From: Alkaliphilus pronyensis
GTDB taxonomy: Bacteria > Bacillota > Clostridia > Peptostreptococcales > Natronincolaceae
Direction of reading: 5' to 3'
DNA length: 47,304 nucleotides
NCBI RefSeq assembly: GCF_009017275.1
Contig: NZ_WBZC01000036.1
Location: 1-47,304 of the forward strand
How positions within the stretch are numbered: the stretch's first letter is position 1; each line of letters begins with the position of its first letter. The notes under the pieces are model-generated. The model was not told where the DNA came from and made no database searches. It saw only the letters and a list, made by a program, of their open reading frames with translations. Both the position numbers and the translations under genes were made by a program. Of the stretch, positions 33,718 to 42,639 are shown in pieces.

Positions 33718-33760
33718 ATTTAATATTAAACCTATACGAGCTTTAACAACTTTCAATATA

Positions 33761-33967
33761 TTAAATCTTTCCATTAATGTTCTTTAAAACTTCCACTTCT
33801 TTTTCTAGCTTTCTTATTCTTGAAGTATTGGTTTTAAGTCTTATTATCATCATTAATATAAGTAATAGTTGCTGATAGACAAAATCAAATTTTATTACGT
33901 ACACCCCAATAATCATTATTAAAGCTATAATACAATTGATTATATCTATTTTTTTCTCTATATTCAT
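33761..33967 (-). CDS. Small two-helix membrane protein
   Basis: A 68-residue hypothetical protein. Two hydrophobic stretches lie at about residues 9-26 and 29-43, followed by a charged helical tail (RIRKLEKEVEVLKN) with heptad character. GAAAGGGTG lies before the ATG. No family is recognised. It is alone on the minus strand between miaB and mutS. Confidence 0.62.
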   Translation of the reverse strand: MNIEKKIDIINCIIALIMIIGVYVIKFDFVYQQLLLILMMIIRLKTNTSRIRKLEKEVEVLKNINGKI

Positions 33968-34401
33968 GAAAACACCCTTTCTTTATATGTTTTGGAATTA
34001 TATCTACTTTATAATACCCATACTAGAATTGCTTGTTTATATTAAAAAAAAATTACGAAAATCATTTCAAAAATACAGCAATCTCTATAGCCAGTAAGGT
34101 AATTAAAATAGCTTTAGTTAAACCTTAATGTAATAATATTACTTTATATTTATATTATACCATATTAAATTTATCTTTTTGTTATCATAAAATGCATATA
34201 CAACTAAGTCTATAGCATCAATTCCTCCTACAGACAGCATGAATCAGATTTGAATTAAATATAAAGATTTAAAACATCTTAATATTCAAGAGAGTATTAA
34301 ATACATATATCAGTTTGCAAAGTTCAGTTTTCCTTATAGTTTATGTTAGCTATATTTGTTATAATAAACCTATGATTTTCTTAGCAAGGAGGGGGTTTAT
34401 A
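33968..34401. other. 434-bp intergenic region before mutS
   Basis: I see no gene with a ribosome site. GTAATAATATTAC near 34130 is a short palindrome, and TATAAT near 34359 is a likely -10 for mutS. Otherwise very AT-rich with no recognised RNA motif. Confidence 0.5.
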
Positions 34402-37065
34402 TTGAAAAAATTAACACCAATGATGGAGCAATACTTTCAAATAAAAGAGCAATATCAGGATGCCCTATTACTGTTTCGCTTAGGTGATTTTTACGAATTG
34501 TTTTTTCAGGATGCAGAAATTGCATCAAGGGAGCTGGAAATTACACTGACAGGTAGAGATTGTGGCTTTGAAGATAGGGCCCCTATGTGTGGTGTGCCTC
34601 ATCATTCAGCCGAGGGCTATATAGATAGACTAATAGCTAAAGGCTACAAGGTAGCCATATGTGAACAGGTGGAGGAGGCATCAAAGGCAGTAGGTATTGT
34701 TAAAAGAGATGTTGTAAGAATTATTACTCCAGGTACACTAATTGATACACAATTACTTGATGAAAAGAAAAATAATTATTTAATGTCGGTTTATGGTCAT
34801 AAAAATGGTTTAGGTATTTCATATGTAGACATATCAACAGGAGAATTATTTACAACAAATATAATTAATAATGATTGGATTAAAGATTTAAAGGATGAAA
34901 TAACAAAAATACAGCCTAAAGAGGTTATTTATTATATAGAGGATGATGTTACTTTTAATGATACCTTCCTACAGCTATGCAACCAATTTAATGTTGTTAT
35001 TAATCAGCAGGAAGAATGGAGCTTTGAACATGAATATGCATCAAATATATTAAAGGAGCATTTTAATGTAATAGGCTTAGATGGCTTAGGCTTTGAGGTT
35101 AAGGATAATGGAATAATATCTACGGGAGCATTAATTAATTATCTAAAGGAAACCCAAAAGAGATTTTTAGGACACATTAACAAAATTAATATATATCATA
35201 TTTCAGAAACAATGGTGTTAGATTATAGTACAAGGGCTAACCTTGAGCTGACAGAAACCTTAAGGGGTAAAACTAAAAAGGGCTCATTATTATGGGTGTT
35301 AGATAAAACTTCAACTGCAATGGGTGGAAGAATGCTTAGAAAGTCTTTAGAAGCACCCCTACTTAACATAGAAAAAATAAACGAGAGGTTTGAGGCTGTT
35401 ACGATACTTAAGGAGGATATATTTTTAAGAAAAGAGTTAAAGGAGCACTTAAAAAATATCTATGATTTAGAAAGATTAGCTGCTAAGGTTTCATATGGCT
35501 CTGCTAACCCAAGAGACCTAGTGGCACTAAAATCATCACTTCAGCGTGTTCCCTTAATTAAGGAGCTTATAAAGGATAGAAATATCCTACTTGAAAGCAT
35601 ATATAAAAGAATAGATCCACTAAGTGATATAGAAGAATTGATTAATAGAGGAATTGTTGATGATCCTCCAATTACCCTAAAGGATGGAGGTATTATTAAA
35701 GCTGGCTATAATCAAGAGGTAGACAAGTACCATAAAGCATCTAAAGAGGGTAAGGAATGGATAGCTAAGCTGGAGGAAAAGGAGAAGACAAAAACTGGAA
35801 TAAAATCACTAAAGGTTGGCTTTAATAAGGTGTTTGGTTATTTTATTGAGGTAACAAAATCATATCTTAAGCAGGTACCAGAAAACTATCAGAGAAAGCA
35901 AACCTTAGCCAACTGCGAACGCTATATAACTCCAGAGTTAAAGGAAATTGAGTCAAAAATACTTGGGGCTGAAGAGAAGGTAGTAGTTATAGAATATAAT
36001 TTATATATAGAGCTGCGGGATATAATTTCAAAGGAGATTGCTAGAATACAAGCTACTGCTTCAGCAATTGCAGAGATTGACATGATTACCTCCCTAAGTG
36101 AGGTGGCAGCAGAAAACAATTATGTAAGACCTCAAATAAGTAAAGAAAAAATAATAGATATAAAAGACGGAAGACATCCAGTTGTGGAAAAAATCTTCAA
36201 TAATCAAATGTTTATCTCTAACGATGTTTATATAGACAATGACTGTCATCAAATATCCATAATTACAGGCCCTAACATGGCTGGTAAATCCACCTTTATG
36301 CGGCAGGTGGCCCTTATTGTACTGATGGCACAGGTAGGCTCCTACATACCTGCCACAGAAGCTACAATTGGCATTGTAGATAGGATATTTACCAGAGTTG
36401 GTGCAAGTGACGACCTTTCTCAAGGTCAGAGTACCTTTATGGTGGAAATGAGTGAAATGGCCAATATACTTAACTGTGCAACTGAAAAAAGCCTACTGAT
36501 ATTAGATGAAATTGGAAGAGGCACCAGCACCTTTGATGGTTTAAGCATTGCTTGGTCTGTAATTGAGTACATAAGTAGCAAAATAAGAGCAAAAACCCTG
36601 TTTTCCACCCATTATCATGAGTTAACAGAGCTTAAAGGAATTATAAAGGGAGTAAAAAACTATAGAATCTCCGTTAAAGAGGATGGAGAAGACATTATAT
36701 TTTTACGTAAGGTAATTGAAGGTAGTGGGGATAAAAGCTACGGTATTCAAGTTGCAAGACTAGCAGGCCTGCCACAGGAGGTAATTAATCGAGCAAAGGA
36801 TTTATTATTAAGATTAGAGGAAAAGGACATTGCTAGAGTAGAAGGTATAGATATAAAAAGGGCGCAGGAAGAAGTAGCTGTATCTAAAGAGGAAGTAAAT
36901 GAATCCGCAGACTCAATGCAATTGGATTTTAATTCACTTTATAGCAATAATATTATAGAAGAGCTAAATAACATAAAGCTATTAGAAACTACACCTATAG
37001 AGGCATTAAATATTCTTGCAGACCTTCAAAAAAGAGTTAATCAGCTTTTGCAAGGAGGAAAATAA
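34402..37065 (+). CDS. mutS: DNA mismatch repair protein MutS
   Basis: An 887-residue mismatch sensor. The mismatch-contacting motif is LGDFYELFFQDA near the N terminus. Connector, core and clamp domains follow. The ATPase has Walker A GPNMAGKSTFMRQVAL, the ABC-type signature region DDLSQGQSTFMVEM and Walker B LLILDEIGRGTSTFDG. The C-terminal helix-turn-helix and a clamp-interaction tail end it. The frame opens at 34315, but the TTG at 34402 with AAGGAGGGGG gives the normal MutS start (KKLTPMMEQYFQIK). Two bases separate it from mutL, and it leads the operon. Confidence 0.97.
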   Translation: MKKLTPMMEQYFQIKEQYQDALLLFRLGDFYELFFQDAEIASRELEITLTGRDCGFEDRAPMCGVPHHSAEGYIDRLIAKGYKVAICEQVEEASKAVGIVKRDVVRIITPGTLIDTQLLDEKKNNYLMSVYGHKNGLGISYVDISTGELFTTNIINNDWIKDLKDEITKIQPKEVIYYIEDDVTFNDTFLQLCNQFNVVINQQEEWSFEHEYASNILKEHFNVIGLDGLGFEVKDNGIISTGALINYLKETQKRFLGHINKINIYHISETMVLDYSTRANLELTETLRGKTKKGSLLWVLDKTSTAMGGRMLRKSLEAPLLNIEKINERFEAVTILKEDIFLRKELKEHLKNIYDLERLAAKVSYGSANPRDLVALKSSLQRVPLIKELIKDRNILLESIYKRIDPLSDIEELINRGIVDDPPITLKDGGIIKAGYNQEVDKYHKASKEGKEWIAKLEEKEKTKTGIKSLKVGFNKVFGYFIEVTKSYLKQVPENYQRKQTLANCERYITPELKEIESKILGAEEKVVVIEYNLYIELRDIISKEIARIQATASAIAEIDMITSLSEVAAENNYVRPQISKEKIIDIKDGRHPVVEKIFNNQMFISNDVYIDNDCHQISIITGPNMAGKSTFMRQVALIVLMAQVGSYIPATEATIGIVDRIFTRVGASDDLSQGQSTFMVEMSEMANILNCATEKSLLILDEIGRGTSTFDGLSIAWSVIEYISSKIRAKTLFSTHYHELTELKGIIKGVKNYRISVKEDGEDIIFLRKVIEGSGDKSYGIQVARLAGLPQEVINRAKDLLLRLEEKDIARVEGIDIKRAQEEVAVSKEEVNESADSMQLDFNSLYSNNIIEELNNIKLLETTPIEALNILADLQKRVNQLLQGGK

Positions 37066-37067
37066 CA

Positions 37068-38900
37068 ATGATTAATATTTTAGATGATTCAACAATAAAC
37101 AAAATAGCTGCAGGTGAAGTAGTAGAGGGACCCTATTCAATTGTTAAGGAATTAATAGAGAACTCTATAGATGCTGAGGCAACCTCCATAACAGTTGAAA
37201 TAAAAGAAGGTGGCAAAAAATATATTAGAGTAACAGATAACGGAAGTGGCATAGAAGAGAAGGAGGTAGAGAAGGCCTTCTTAAGGCACGCTACATCTAA
37301 GATCAGCAAAATAAAAGACCTATACAAGGTATTATCCCTTGGCTTTAGGGGAGAAGCCCTAGCCAGCATTACCTCTGTTGCTCAGGTTGAGATGATTACT
37401 AAAACCCGTGACCAGCAATATGGTATTTCAATAGAGGTAAATGGTGGTAAAGTAATAAGTAAAAAGCCTATTGGCTGTCCTAATGGTACCACTATTATAG
37501 TAAAAAATCTGTTCTTCAACACACCAGCTAGACTTAAGTTTATGAAATCAACACAGGGGGAAACAGCTAAAATAACAGAAATTATAACTAGACTTGCCTT
37601 AAGCAAGCCTAATGTTGCCTTTAAATATATTAACAATAATAATATTATGTTTACTACACTAGGTGATGGTAATTTATCCTCTACTATTTACTCGATATTA
37701 CAGGATGATTGGGTTAAGAATATGATAGAAGTAAATAAAAAGGCAAATAACCTTACAATGGAGGGATTTATAGGACAACCGACCCTATATAGAGGTAATA
37801 GATCATATGAGATCATCTATGTAAATGGCAGATATGTTAAAAGTAAACTAGTAAGCCAAGCAATTGAATTGGCCTATAAGGAAAATTTACCTATTAATAA
37901 ATACCCTGTATGCGTTCTTAATATAAGAATAGATCCCTCGTTAATAGATGTTAACGTACATCCCATGAAGACTGAAGTAAAGATTAAGGATGAAGCCGAC
38001 ATTTTTAAATGCATCTCAACCTCTTTAAAGGAAGCATTAATAGAAGAGATTACTATTCCTATGCTTAAGGTTAAAGAAGCACCAACAAACCAACTGCCAA
38101 ACGGGATAAAAGAATGTAAAAATGAGTACAATACAAAATGTAATATGGATTTGAAGCAGGAGATAAATAATAATATAAATGGAATAGTTGCTGATACAGA
38201 TTATACCCCTGAAGCTCAAGGGAATGTTGACTTAGTCTTTAAGAGTATTCTTAAAAATGAAAATAAACCAATAGACCATCAGAACAAAGTAGACTTAGAG
38301 GAGCCACAGGAAAACTTCTTAGTCTCCATTATTAATAATAATAAAATAATTGGTCAATTATTTAATACATATATTTTAATAGAAAAGGAAAGCTCCCTTT
38401 ATATTATCGATCAACATGCAGCCCATGAACGCTTAGTATACAACAGACTTAAGGAGGAGCATAAGCAGGATAAAGTTGTATCTCAACAGCTTCTGGAGCC
38501 AAAAGTATTAAACTTATCAATTGAAGATTATACATTAATGATTAGCTACCTTGAAAGGTTCAATAACTTAGGCTTTGATATAGAAGAATTTGGTCAAAAT
38601 ACCATTATAATTAGAAGTGTTCCCATGGTTATGGGTATTCCCCAAAGCTTTGACTTTATATATCAGTTAATTGATGATTTAAAGGAGACTACTGACAAAG
38701 AGCTATTTCAAGAGAGGGTTATAAAAAGAGCATGTAAAGAAGCCATTAAGGCAAATGATAGGCTGAATACCTATGAAATTAGTGAGCTACTTAATGACCT
38801 AAGTAGACTTGTTCCTCCTTTAACATGTCCCCATGGTAGACCTATACTGACAAAATTGACTAAGTATGAGATAGAAAAATACTTTAAAAGGATACAATAG
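37068..38900 (+). CDS. mutL: DNA mismatch repair protein MutL
   Basis: A 610-residue GHKL ATPase with a C-terminal endonuclease-type domain. The ATPase motifs are IAAGEVVEGPYSIVKELIENSIDA, DNGSGI, and the GFRGEALASI block. The C-terminal domain has DQHAAHERLVYN (from residue 448), ACKEAIKANDRL and CPHGRP. The usual metal motif DQHA-x2-E-x4-E ends here in Asn459 rather than Glu. Lys-rich linker residues about 330-420 join the halves. AAGGAGG precedes the ATG. Confidence 0.96.
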   Translation: MINILDDSTINKIAAGEVVEGPYSIVKELIENSIDAEATSITVEIKEGGKKYIRVTDNGSGIEEKEVEKAFLRHATSKISKIKDLYKVLSLGFRGEALASITSVAQVEMITKTRDQQYGISIEVNGGKVISKKPIGCPNGTTIIVKNLFFNTPARLKFMKSTQGETAKITEIITRLALSKPNVAFKYINNNNIMFTTLGDGNLSSTIYSILQDDWVKNMIEVNKKANNLTMEGFIGQPTLYRGNRSYEIIYVNGRYVKSKLVSQAIELAYKENLPINKYPVCVLNIRIDPSLIDVNVHPMKTEVKIKDEADIFKCISTSLKEALIEEITIPMLKVKEAPTNQLPNGIKECKNEYNTKCNMDLKQEINNNINGIVADTDYTPEAQGNVDLVFKSILKNENKPIDHQNKVDLEEPQENFLVSIINNNKIIGQLFNTYILIEKESSLYIIDQHAAHERLVYNRLKEEHKQDKVVSQQLLEPKVLNLSIEDYTLMISYLERFNNLGFDIEEFGQNTIIIRSVPMVMGIPQSFDFIYQLIDDLKETTDKELFQERVIKRACKEAIKANDRLNTYEISELLNDLSRLVPPLTCPHGRPILTKLTKYEIEKYFKRIQ

Positions 38901-38914
38901 AAGGGAGTGGAAGC

Positions 38915-39865
38915 TTGAAAGAGAAGGTGCTAATGATATTTGGACCCACTGCTGTAGGTAAAACCAAAACATCAATAAAAATAGCTGAAAAACTAAATGG
39001 AGAGATAATTTCTGCAGACTCAATGCAGATTTACCGTTACATGGATATAGGAACAGCAAAGCCAACTGTAGAAGAGCAGGGGGGGATACCTCATCATTTG
39101 CTAAATGCTGTCTATCCTGATGAAGAGTTTACTGTTGCAGATTTTCAAGAAGAGGCTAAAGCTTTAATTACTGATATTACGTCAAGGAATAAGCTTCCTA
39201 TAGTTGTTGGAGGCACTGGTCTGTATTTTAACTCCCTTATCTATAATATGGATTTTACAAATACTATTTCCAATTGGCAGCTGCGGCAAAAGCTTGAAGC
39301 TGAAGCTAAAAGTAAAGGTAATAAACATCTACATGATAAGCTTAGGGAAATAGACCCTGCTGCAGCAGTAAGGATACACCCTAATAATGTTAAACGGGTT
39401 ATAAGAGCCCTAGAGGTTAATTACGAAGGGGGCGAAAATATGGGGAGTTTTAAAGAGGATATATCCCCAAATGATGACAATGACTTCCATATAATTGGCT
39501 TAAACCGAGAGAGAGAGGAACTATATAATAGAATTAATCAAAGGGTAGATATTATGCTGGAGCAGGGACTAGTTGAGGAAGTTAAGGCCCTTCTTGCCAA
39601 GGGCTATTCAACAGAACTAATAGCCTTCAAGGGATTAGGCTACAAAGAAATTATTAAATATCTTAAGGGTGAATGCTCTTTAGAGGAAGCAGTTGAAGTA
39701 TTGAAGCGGGATACAAGAAGATATGCCAAACGACAATTGACATGGTTTAAAAGATACGACAATGTGAGCTGGTACAATGTTAGTAATTATTTATCTGAAG
39801 AAAAATTATTTAATGATATTCTTAAAGAGGTGGAAGGACATTTTTACTTCTTATCGAATAATTAA
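38915..39865 (+). CDS. miaA: tRNA dimethylallyltransferase
   Basis: A 316-residue enzyme adding the dimethylallyl group to A37 of tRNA, the step before MiaB. The P-loop is FGPTAVGKTKTSI, then SADSMQIYRYMDIGTAKP, VVGGTGLYFNSLI and the RYAKRQLTWFKR end motif. The start is TTG at 38915 after GAAGGGAG. It sits 14 bases after mutL and 30 before hfq, the common Firmicute arrangement. Confidence 0.97.
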   Translation: MKEKVLMIFGPTAVGKTKTSIKIAEKLNGEIISADSMQIYRYMDIGTAKPTVEEQGGIPHHLLNAVYPDEEFTVADFQEEAKALITDITSRNKLPIVVGGTGLYFNSLIYNMDFTNTISNWQLRQKLEAEAKSKGNKHLHDKLREIDPAAAVRIHPNNVKRVIRALEVNYEGGENMGSFKEDISPNDDNDFHIIGLNREREELYNRINQRVDIMLEQGLVEEVKALLAKGYSTELIAFKGLGYKEIIKYLKGECSLEEAVEVLKRDTRRYAKRQLTWFKRYDNVSWYNVSNYLSEEKLFNDILKEVEGHFYFLSNN

Positions 39866-39895
39866 ATAAATATAAATATATGAGGAGGTCATAGC

Positions 39896-40126
39896 ATGAA
39901 AAATACAATAAATCTACAGGATGTTTTTTTAAATCAGGTACGGAAGGAAAGCATTCCTATTACAATATATTTAGTAAACGGATTTCAGCTTAAGGGTTAT
40001 GTAAAAGGCTTTGACAATTATACTATTGTATTGGATTCAGATGGGAAGCAACAGTTAATATATAAGCATGCAGTATCAACTATCTCACCTGGAGCTCCAG
40101 TTAACTTAACAAATAATAAAATTTAA
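39896..40126 (+). CDS. hfq: RNA chaperone Hfq
   Basis: A 76-residue Sm-fold protein. Sm1 covers [23 protein letters not shown] to FDNYTIVLD, and Sm2 is the [10 protein letters not shown] motif. The hexamer binds U-rich and A-rich RNA. The tail is short, as in most Gram-positive Hfq. GAGGAGG precedes the ATG. A strong terminator ends the mutS-hfq unit. Confidence 0.97.
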   Translation: MKNTINLQDVFLNQVRKESIPITIYLVNGFQLKGYVKGFDNYTIVLDSDGKQQLIYKHAVSTISPGAPVNLTNNKI

Positions 40127-40133
40127 TCTCCTC

Positions 40134-40160
40134 AACCGCCATTAAAAGGGCGGTTTTTTT
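40134..40160 (+). terminator. Terminator of the mutS-mutL-miaA-hfq operon
   Basis: AACCGCC (40134-40140), an 8-nt loop, GGCGGTT (40149-40155), T run to 40160. Confidence 0.92.
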
Positions 40161-40217
40161 ATCACATTTAATAGCTTAGATGAATAAAATAGAATAGCAT
40201 CTATTTTGAGGTGATTT

Positions 40218-41162
40218 ATGAAAAAAAAGCTATTAGATACAATGGATTGTAGATATAATTCACTTGAAGCCGGTAGGCTTTCAACTAACGAATTTTTTGA
40301 TATTTTACTACTTGAAAAGCCAACTACTAATGGTGAATTAAAGTCTGACGATAATGAAATCATATTAGCCGATACCCTTAAGGAGTTAGATATGCTTATA
40401 GGTTTAACCAATGTAAAAGCACTTGTTAAGGAGGTATTAGCATATGCAGATATGCAAAAAAAGAGAAGGGCTAATGGATTACAGACACAGCCTTTGGCTA
40501 TGCATATGATATTTAAGGGGAATCCAGGAACGGGAAAAACAACAGTAGCAAGGTTGCTAGGTAAAATCTTTAAGGCTAAAGGATTATTAGAGGTTGGTCA
40601 TTTATTAGAAATTGAAAGGGCAGATTTAGTAGGTGAGTATATTGGCCATACAGCTCAAAAGGTAAGAGAACAGATAAAAAAAGGATTAGGTGGAGTAATA
40701 TTTGTGGATGAAGCCTACTCCCTCGCCAGAGGTGGAGAAAAGGATTTTGGTAAAGAGGCAATAGATGCCCTTGTAAAGGGAATGGAGGATAATAAGGATA
40801 ACCTAATTATAATTTTAGCCGGCTATAAAGAGGAAATGGATACATTTTTAAGTATTAATCCAGGCTTAAAATCAAGATTTCCGATACATATGGATTTTGA
40901 CGACTATACAATAGAAGAGCTAGTTGAAATATCTGAACTAATGCTTGATTTACGACAATATACCCTGTCTATGTCAGCAAAGGCTAAATTATATCAGCTT
41001 TTAGCACAGAAACGACTTAGAGATGGTTTACATTCTGGCAATGCAAGGCTTGTTAGAAATATAATAGAAAAAGCTATTAGAAGGCAGGCAGTCCGCTTAA
41101 GCAATAGAGAAAATTGTACAATTACAGACTTAATGATGCTAGCAAGAGAAGATTTAGAGTGA
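40218..41162 (+). CDS. spoVK: AAA ATPase, stage V sporulation protein K-like
   Basis: A 314-residue CbbX/SpoVK-type AAA ATPase. Walker A is GNPGTGKTTVARLLG, Walker B is GVIFVDEAYSLARGG, and sensor residues lie in NLIIILAGYKEEM and the arginine finger region NPGLKSRFP. The first 60 residues are a divergent N-terminal part. Bacillus spoVK also lies near hfq, supporting the call. A GAGGTG site precedes the ATG. It is probably expressed during sporulation, though no sporulation promoter was identified. Confidence 0.86.
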   Translation: MKKKLLDTMDCRYNSLEAGRLSTNEFFDILLLEKPTTNGELKSDDNEIILADTLKELDMLIGLTNVKALVKEVLAYADMQKKRRANGLQTQPLAMHMIFKGNPGTGKTTVARLLGKIFKAKGLLEVGHLLEIERADLVGEYIGHTAQKVREQIKKGLGGVIFVDEAYSLARGGEKDFGKEAIDALVKGMEDNKDNLIIILAGYKEEMDTFLSINPGLKSRFPIHMDFDDYTIEELVEISELMLDLRQYTLSMSAKAKLYQLLAQKRLRDGLHSGNARLVRNIIEKAIRRQAVRLSNRENCTITDLMMLAREDLE

Positions 41163-41283
41163 CATCATTTAAATATTATCAATTAGCTTAGTATTTATTG
41201 TTGTCATTCTTTTTATTTTAGAAGCATATGCTTTAGCATTAGGATTGTACAATGGTTAAGAATTGTTAATGGATGGTGATAAT

Positions 41284-41889
41284 ATGAAGCACTGTCTCAT
41301 AGTCGGTAAGCCTAATGTTGGAAAGACGTCATTTTTTCTTAATTTCGCATCCTATTTAGGTGTATATACCTGTAAACTGACCTTTAGGGACAATAGGGGA
41401 GAAATCATACAGAAGGAGTATTTAATTGATATTGCAAAAAAAAACCTTATAAGCAGCAGCCCCTTTAAAACAATGGATATTATTGAGATCAATTTATCAG
41501 TTCCAGTATACAAGGGAATGCAAAGCTTTGTTCTATTAGATTCTAGTGGTCTTATTGATGGTACAAGTGATAGCCATGATATTAGAAGCTCCATGACTGC
41601 AACTATAAAGGCATTGCAAAACACAGATATGGTACTACATATGATGGATGCCTCTAGTATATTCTCAAAGGAAATAAACTCAATTAGCCTTATAGATGAC
41701 CAAATAAACAAGTATTGTAGATGTAAAAGTCTTTATTGTATATTAGCAAGTAAAATGGATAAAGAAGAAAGCGAAAGGGGCTATCAATTGTTAAAAAACA
41801 AGTACCCCACTTCATATATAATTCCAGTATCCTCAGTAAGTGAAAGAGGCTTTAAAGAGGTGAAATTCTTTGTGGGCAGAAATCTTTAG
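41284..41889 (+). CDS. Small Era/EngA-like GTPase
   Basis: A 201-residue GTP-binding protein. G1 is GKPNVGKTS at residues 8-16, G3 is the DSSG in LLDSSGLIDG, and G4 is SKMD, a variant of NKxD. There is no C-terminal KH or extra domain, so RNA binding cannot be assumed. The frame opens at a TTG at 41263, but the ATG at 41284 with GGTGAT upstream starts at the P-loop strand. It overlaps the next gene by 20 bases. Confidence 0.8.
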   Translation: MKHCLIVGKPNVGKTSFFLNFASYLGVYTCKLTFRDNRGEIIQKEYLIDIAKKNLISSSPFKTMDIIEINLSVPVYKGMQSFVLLDSSGLIDGTSDSHDIRSSMTATIKALQNTDMVLHMMDASSIFSKEINSISLIDDQINKYCRCKSLYCILASKMDKEESERGYQLLKNKYPTSYIIPVSSVSERGFKEVKFFVGRNL

Positions 41890-42430
41890 AAGATATATGG
41901 CGGTATTTTTAATTGGCTTTGTTATTAAATGGTTAGATGATGAAGTAGATTTTAAGGAAGAGGCTATAATAAGTAAAAACAGCACCATTAAAGCTCAAGA
42001 ATATAAGCTTCCCTACTGCTTATTGTTTTTGTCATTAGCAATGCTACTAGATACCTATTACTCCTTTGCATTATTTACATCAGCCTATATAATAGGTATG
42101 TTTGATATACCCTTTCAAAAGCTACCCTTTGGACTAAAATCCTATCAAGAAATTATATTTATATTAATAATAAATATAATGTTTGTACCAATAAAAACCT
42201 TTATACACTCACTAACATTAATTTTAATAATACAACTGGTGGATGATTTAATTGATTTTTACTATGATAAACGATATGGCTTTAAAAACTTTGCCGTTAA
42301 ATTTGGTAGAGGAGAGGTACTTATAGCCACATTTATTCTAGCTGTTATGTCATTAATGCTTAGCTTGGTAAATACAATAATTGTATTGCCTGTTGCATTT
42401 TTTATAAATTACTTGTATTTAAGAGGGTAG
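41870..42430 (+). CDS. Compact polytopic membrane protein with two DDxxD motifs (UbiA-like)
   Basis: A 186-residue protein with about five hydrophobic helices. Two aspartate clusters are visible: Asp23-Asp24-x-x-Asp27 (WLDDEVDF) and Asp125-Asp126-x-x-Asp129-x-x-x-Asp133 (LVDDLIDFYYD). These resemble the paired DxxD motifs of UbiA-type prenyltransferases, which are normally around 290 residues. The start is TTG at 41870 after GAGGTG. The overlap with the GTPase gene suggests coupled translation. Function is not established. Confidence 0.65.
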   Translation: MWAEIFRRYMAVFLIGFVIKWLDDEVDFKEEAIISKNSTIKAQEYKLPYCLLFLSLAMLLDTYYSFALFTSAYIIGMFDIPFQKLPFGLKSYQEIIFILIINIMFVPIKTFIHSLTLILIIQLVDDLIDFYYDKRYGFKNFAVKFGRGEVLIATFILAVMSLMLSLVNTIIVLPVAFFINYLYLRG

Positions 42431-42440
42431 GGGGGTTATA

Positions 42441-42632
42441 ATGCTATATGGTACAGTTATACTTATAGGTCTATTTATGTTATTATTAGGCTATATAATT
42501 GGACGAAAAATAGGAGCAAAGGAAGGATACCAGAAAGCCTTAAATCATGTACCAATGGAATTGAAGCTTAACCTATATGAGAACAAAAAATGCCCTATTT
42601 GTAATTCGATAACAAAGGATATGGAGGATTAA
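42441..42632 (+). CDS. Tiny membrane protein with a CxxC motif
   Basis: A 63-residue protein. Residues 3-20 form one membrane helix ending in IIGRKIGAKEGYQKAL. Cys51-x-x-Cys54 (CPIC) lies in the hydrophilic tail and may bind metal or be redox active. GGGGGG lies upstream of the ATG. It sits between the UbiA-like gene and the PLP-fold protein, 7 bases before the latter. Confidence 0.65.
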   Translation: MLYGTVILIGLFMLLLGYIIGRKIGAKEGYQKALNHVPMELKLNLYENKKCPICNSITKDMED

Positions 42633-42639
42633 TACTAAT

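Noticed and set aside
36094-36423. A 109-codon minus-strand frame inside mutS.
   Set aside because: It lies wholly within the conserved ATPase coding region and has no promoter or ribosome site.
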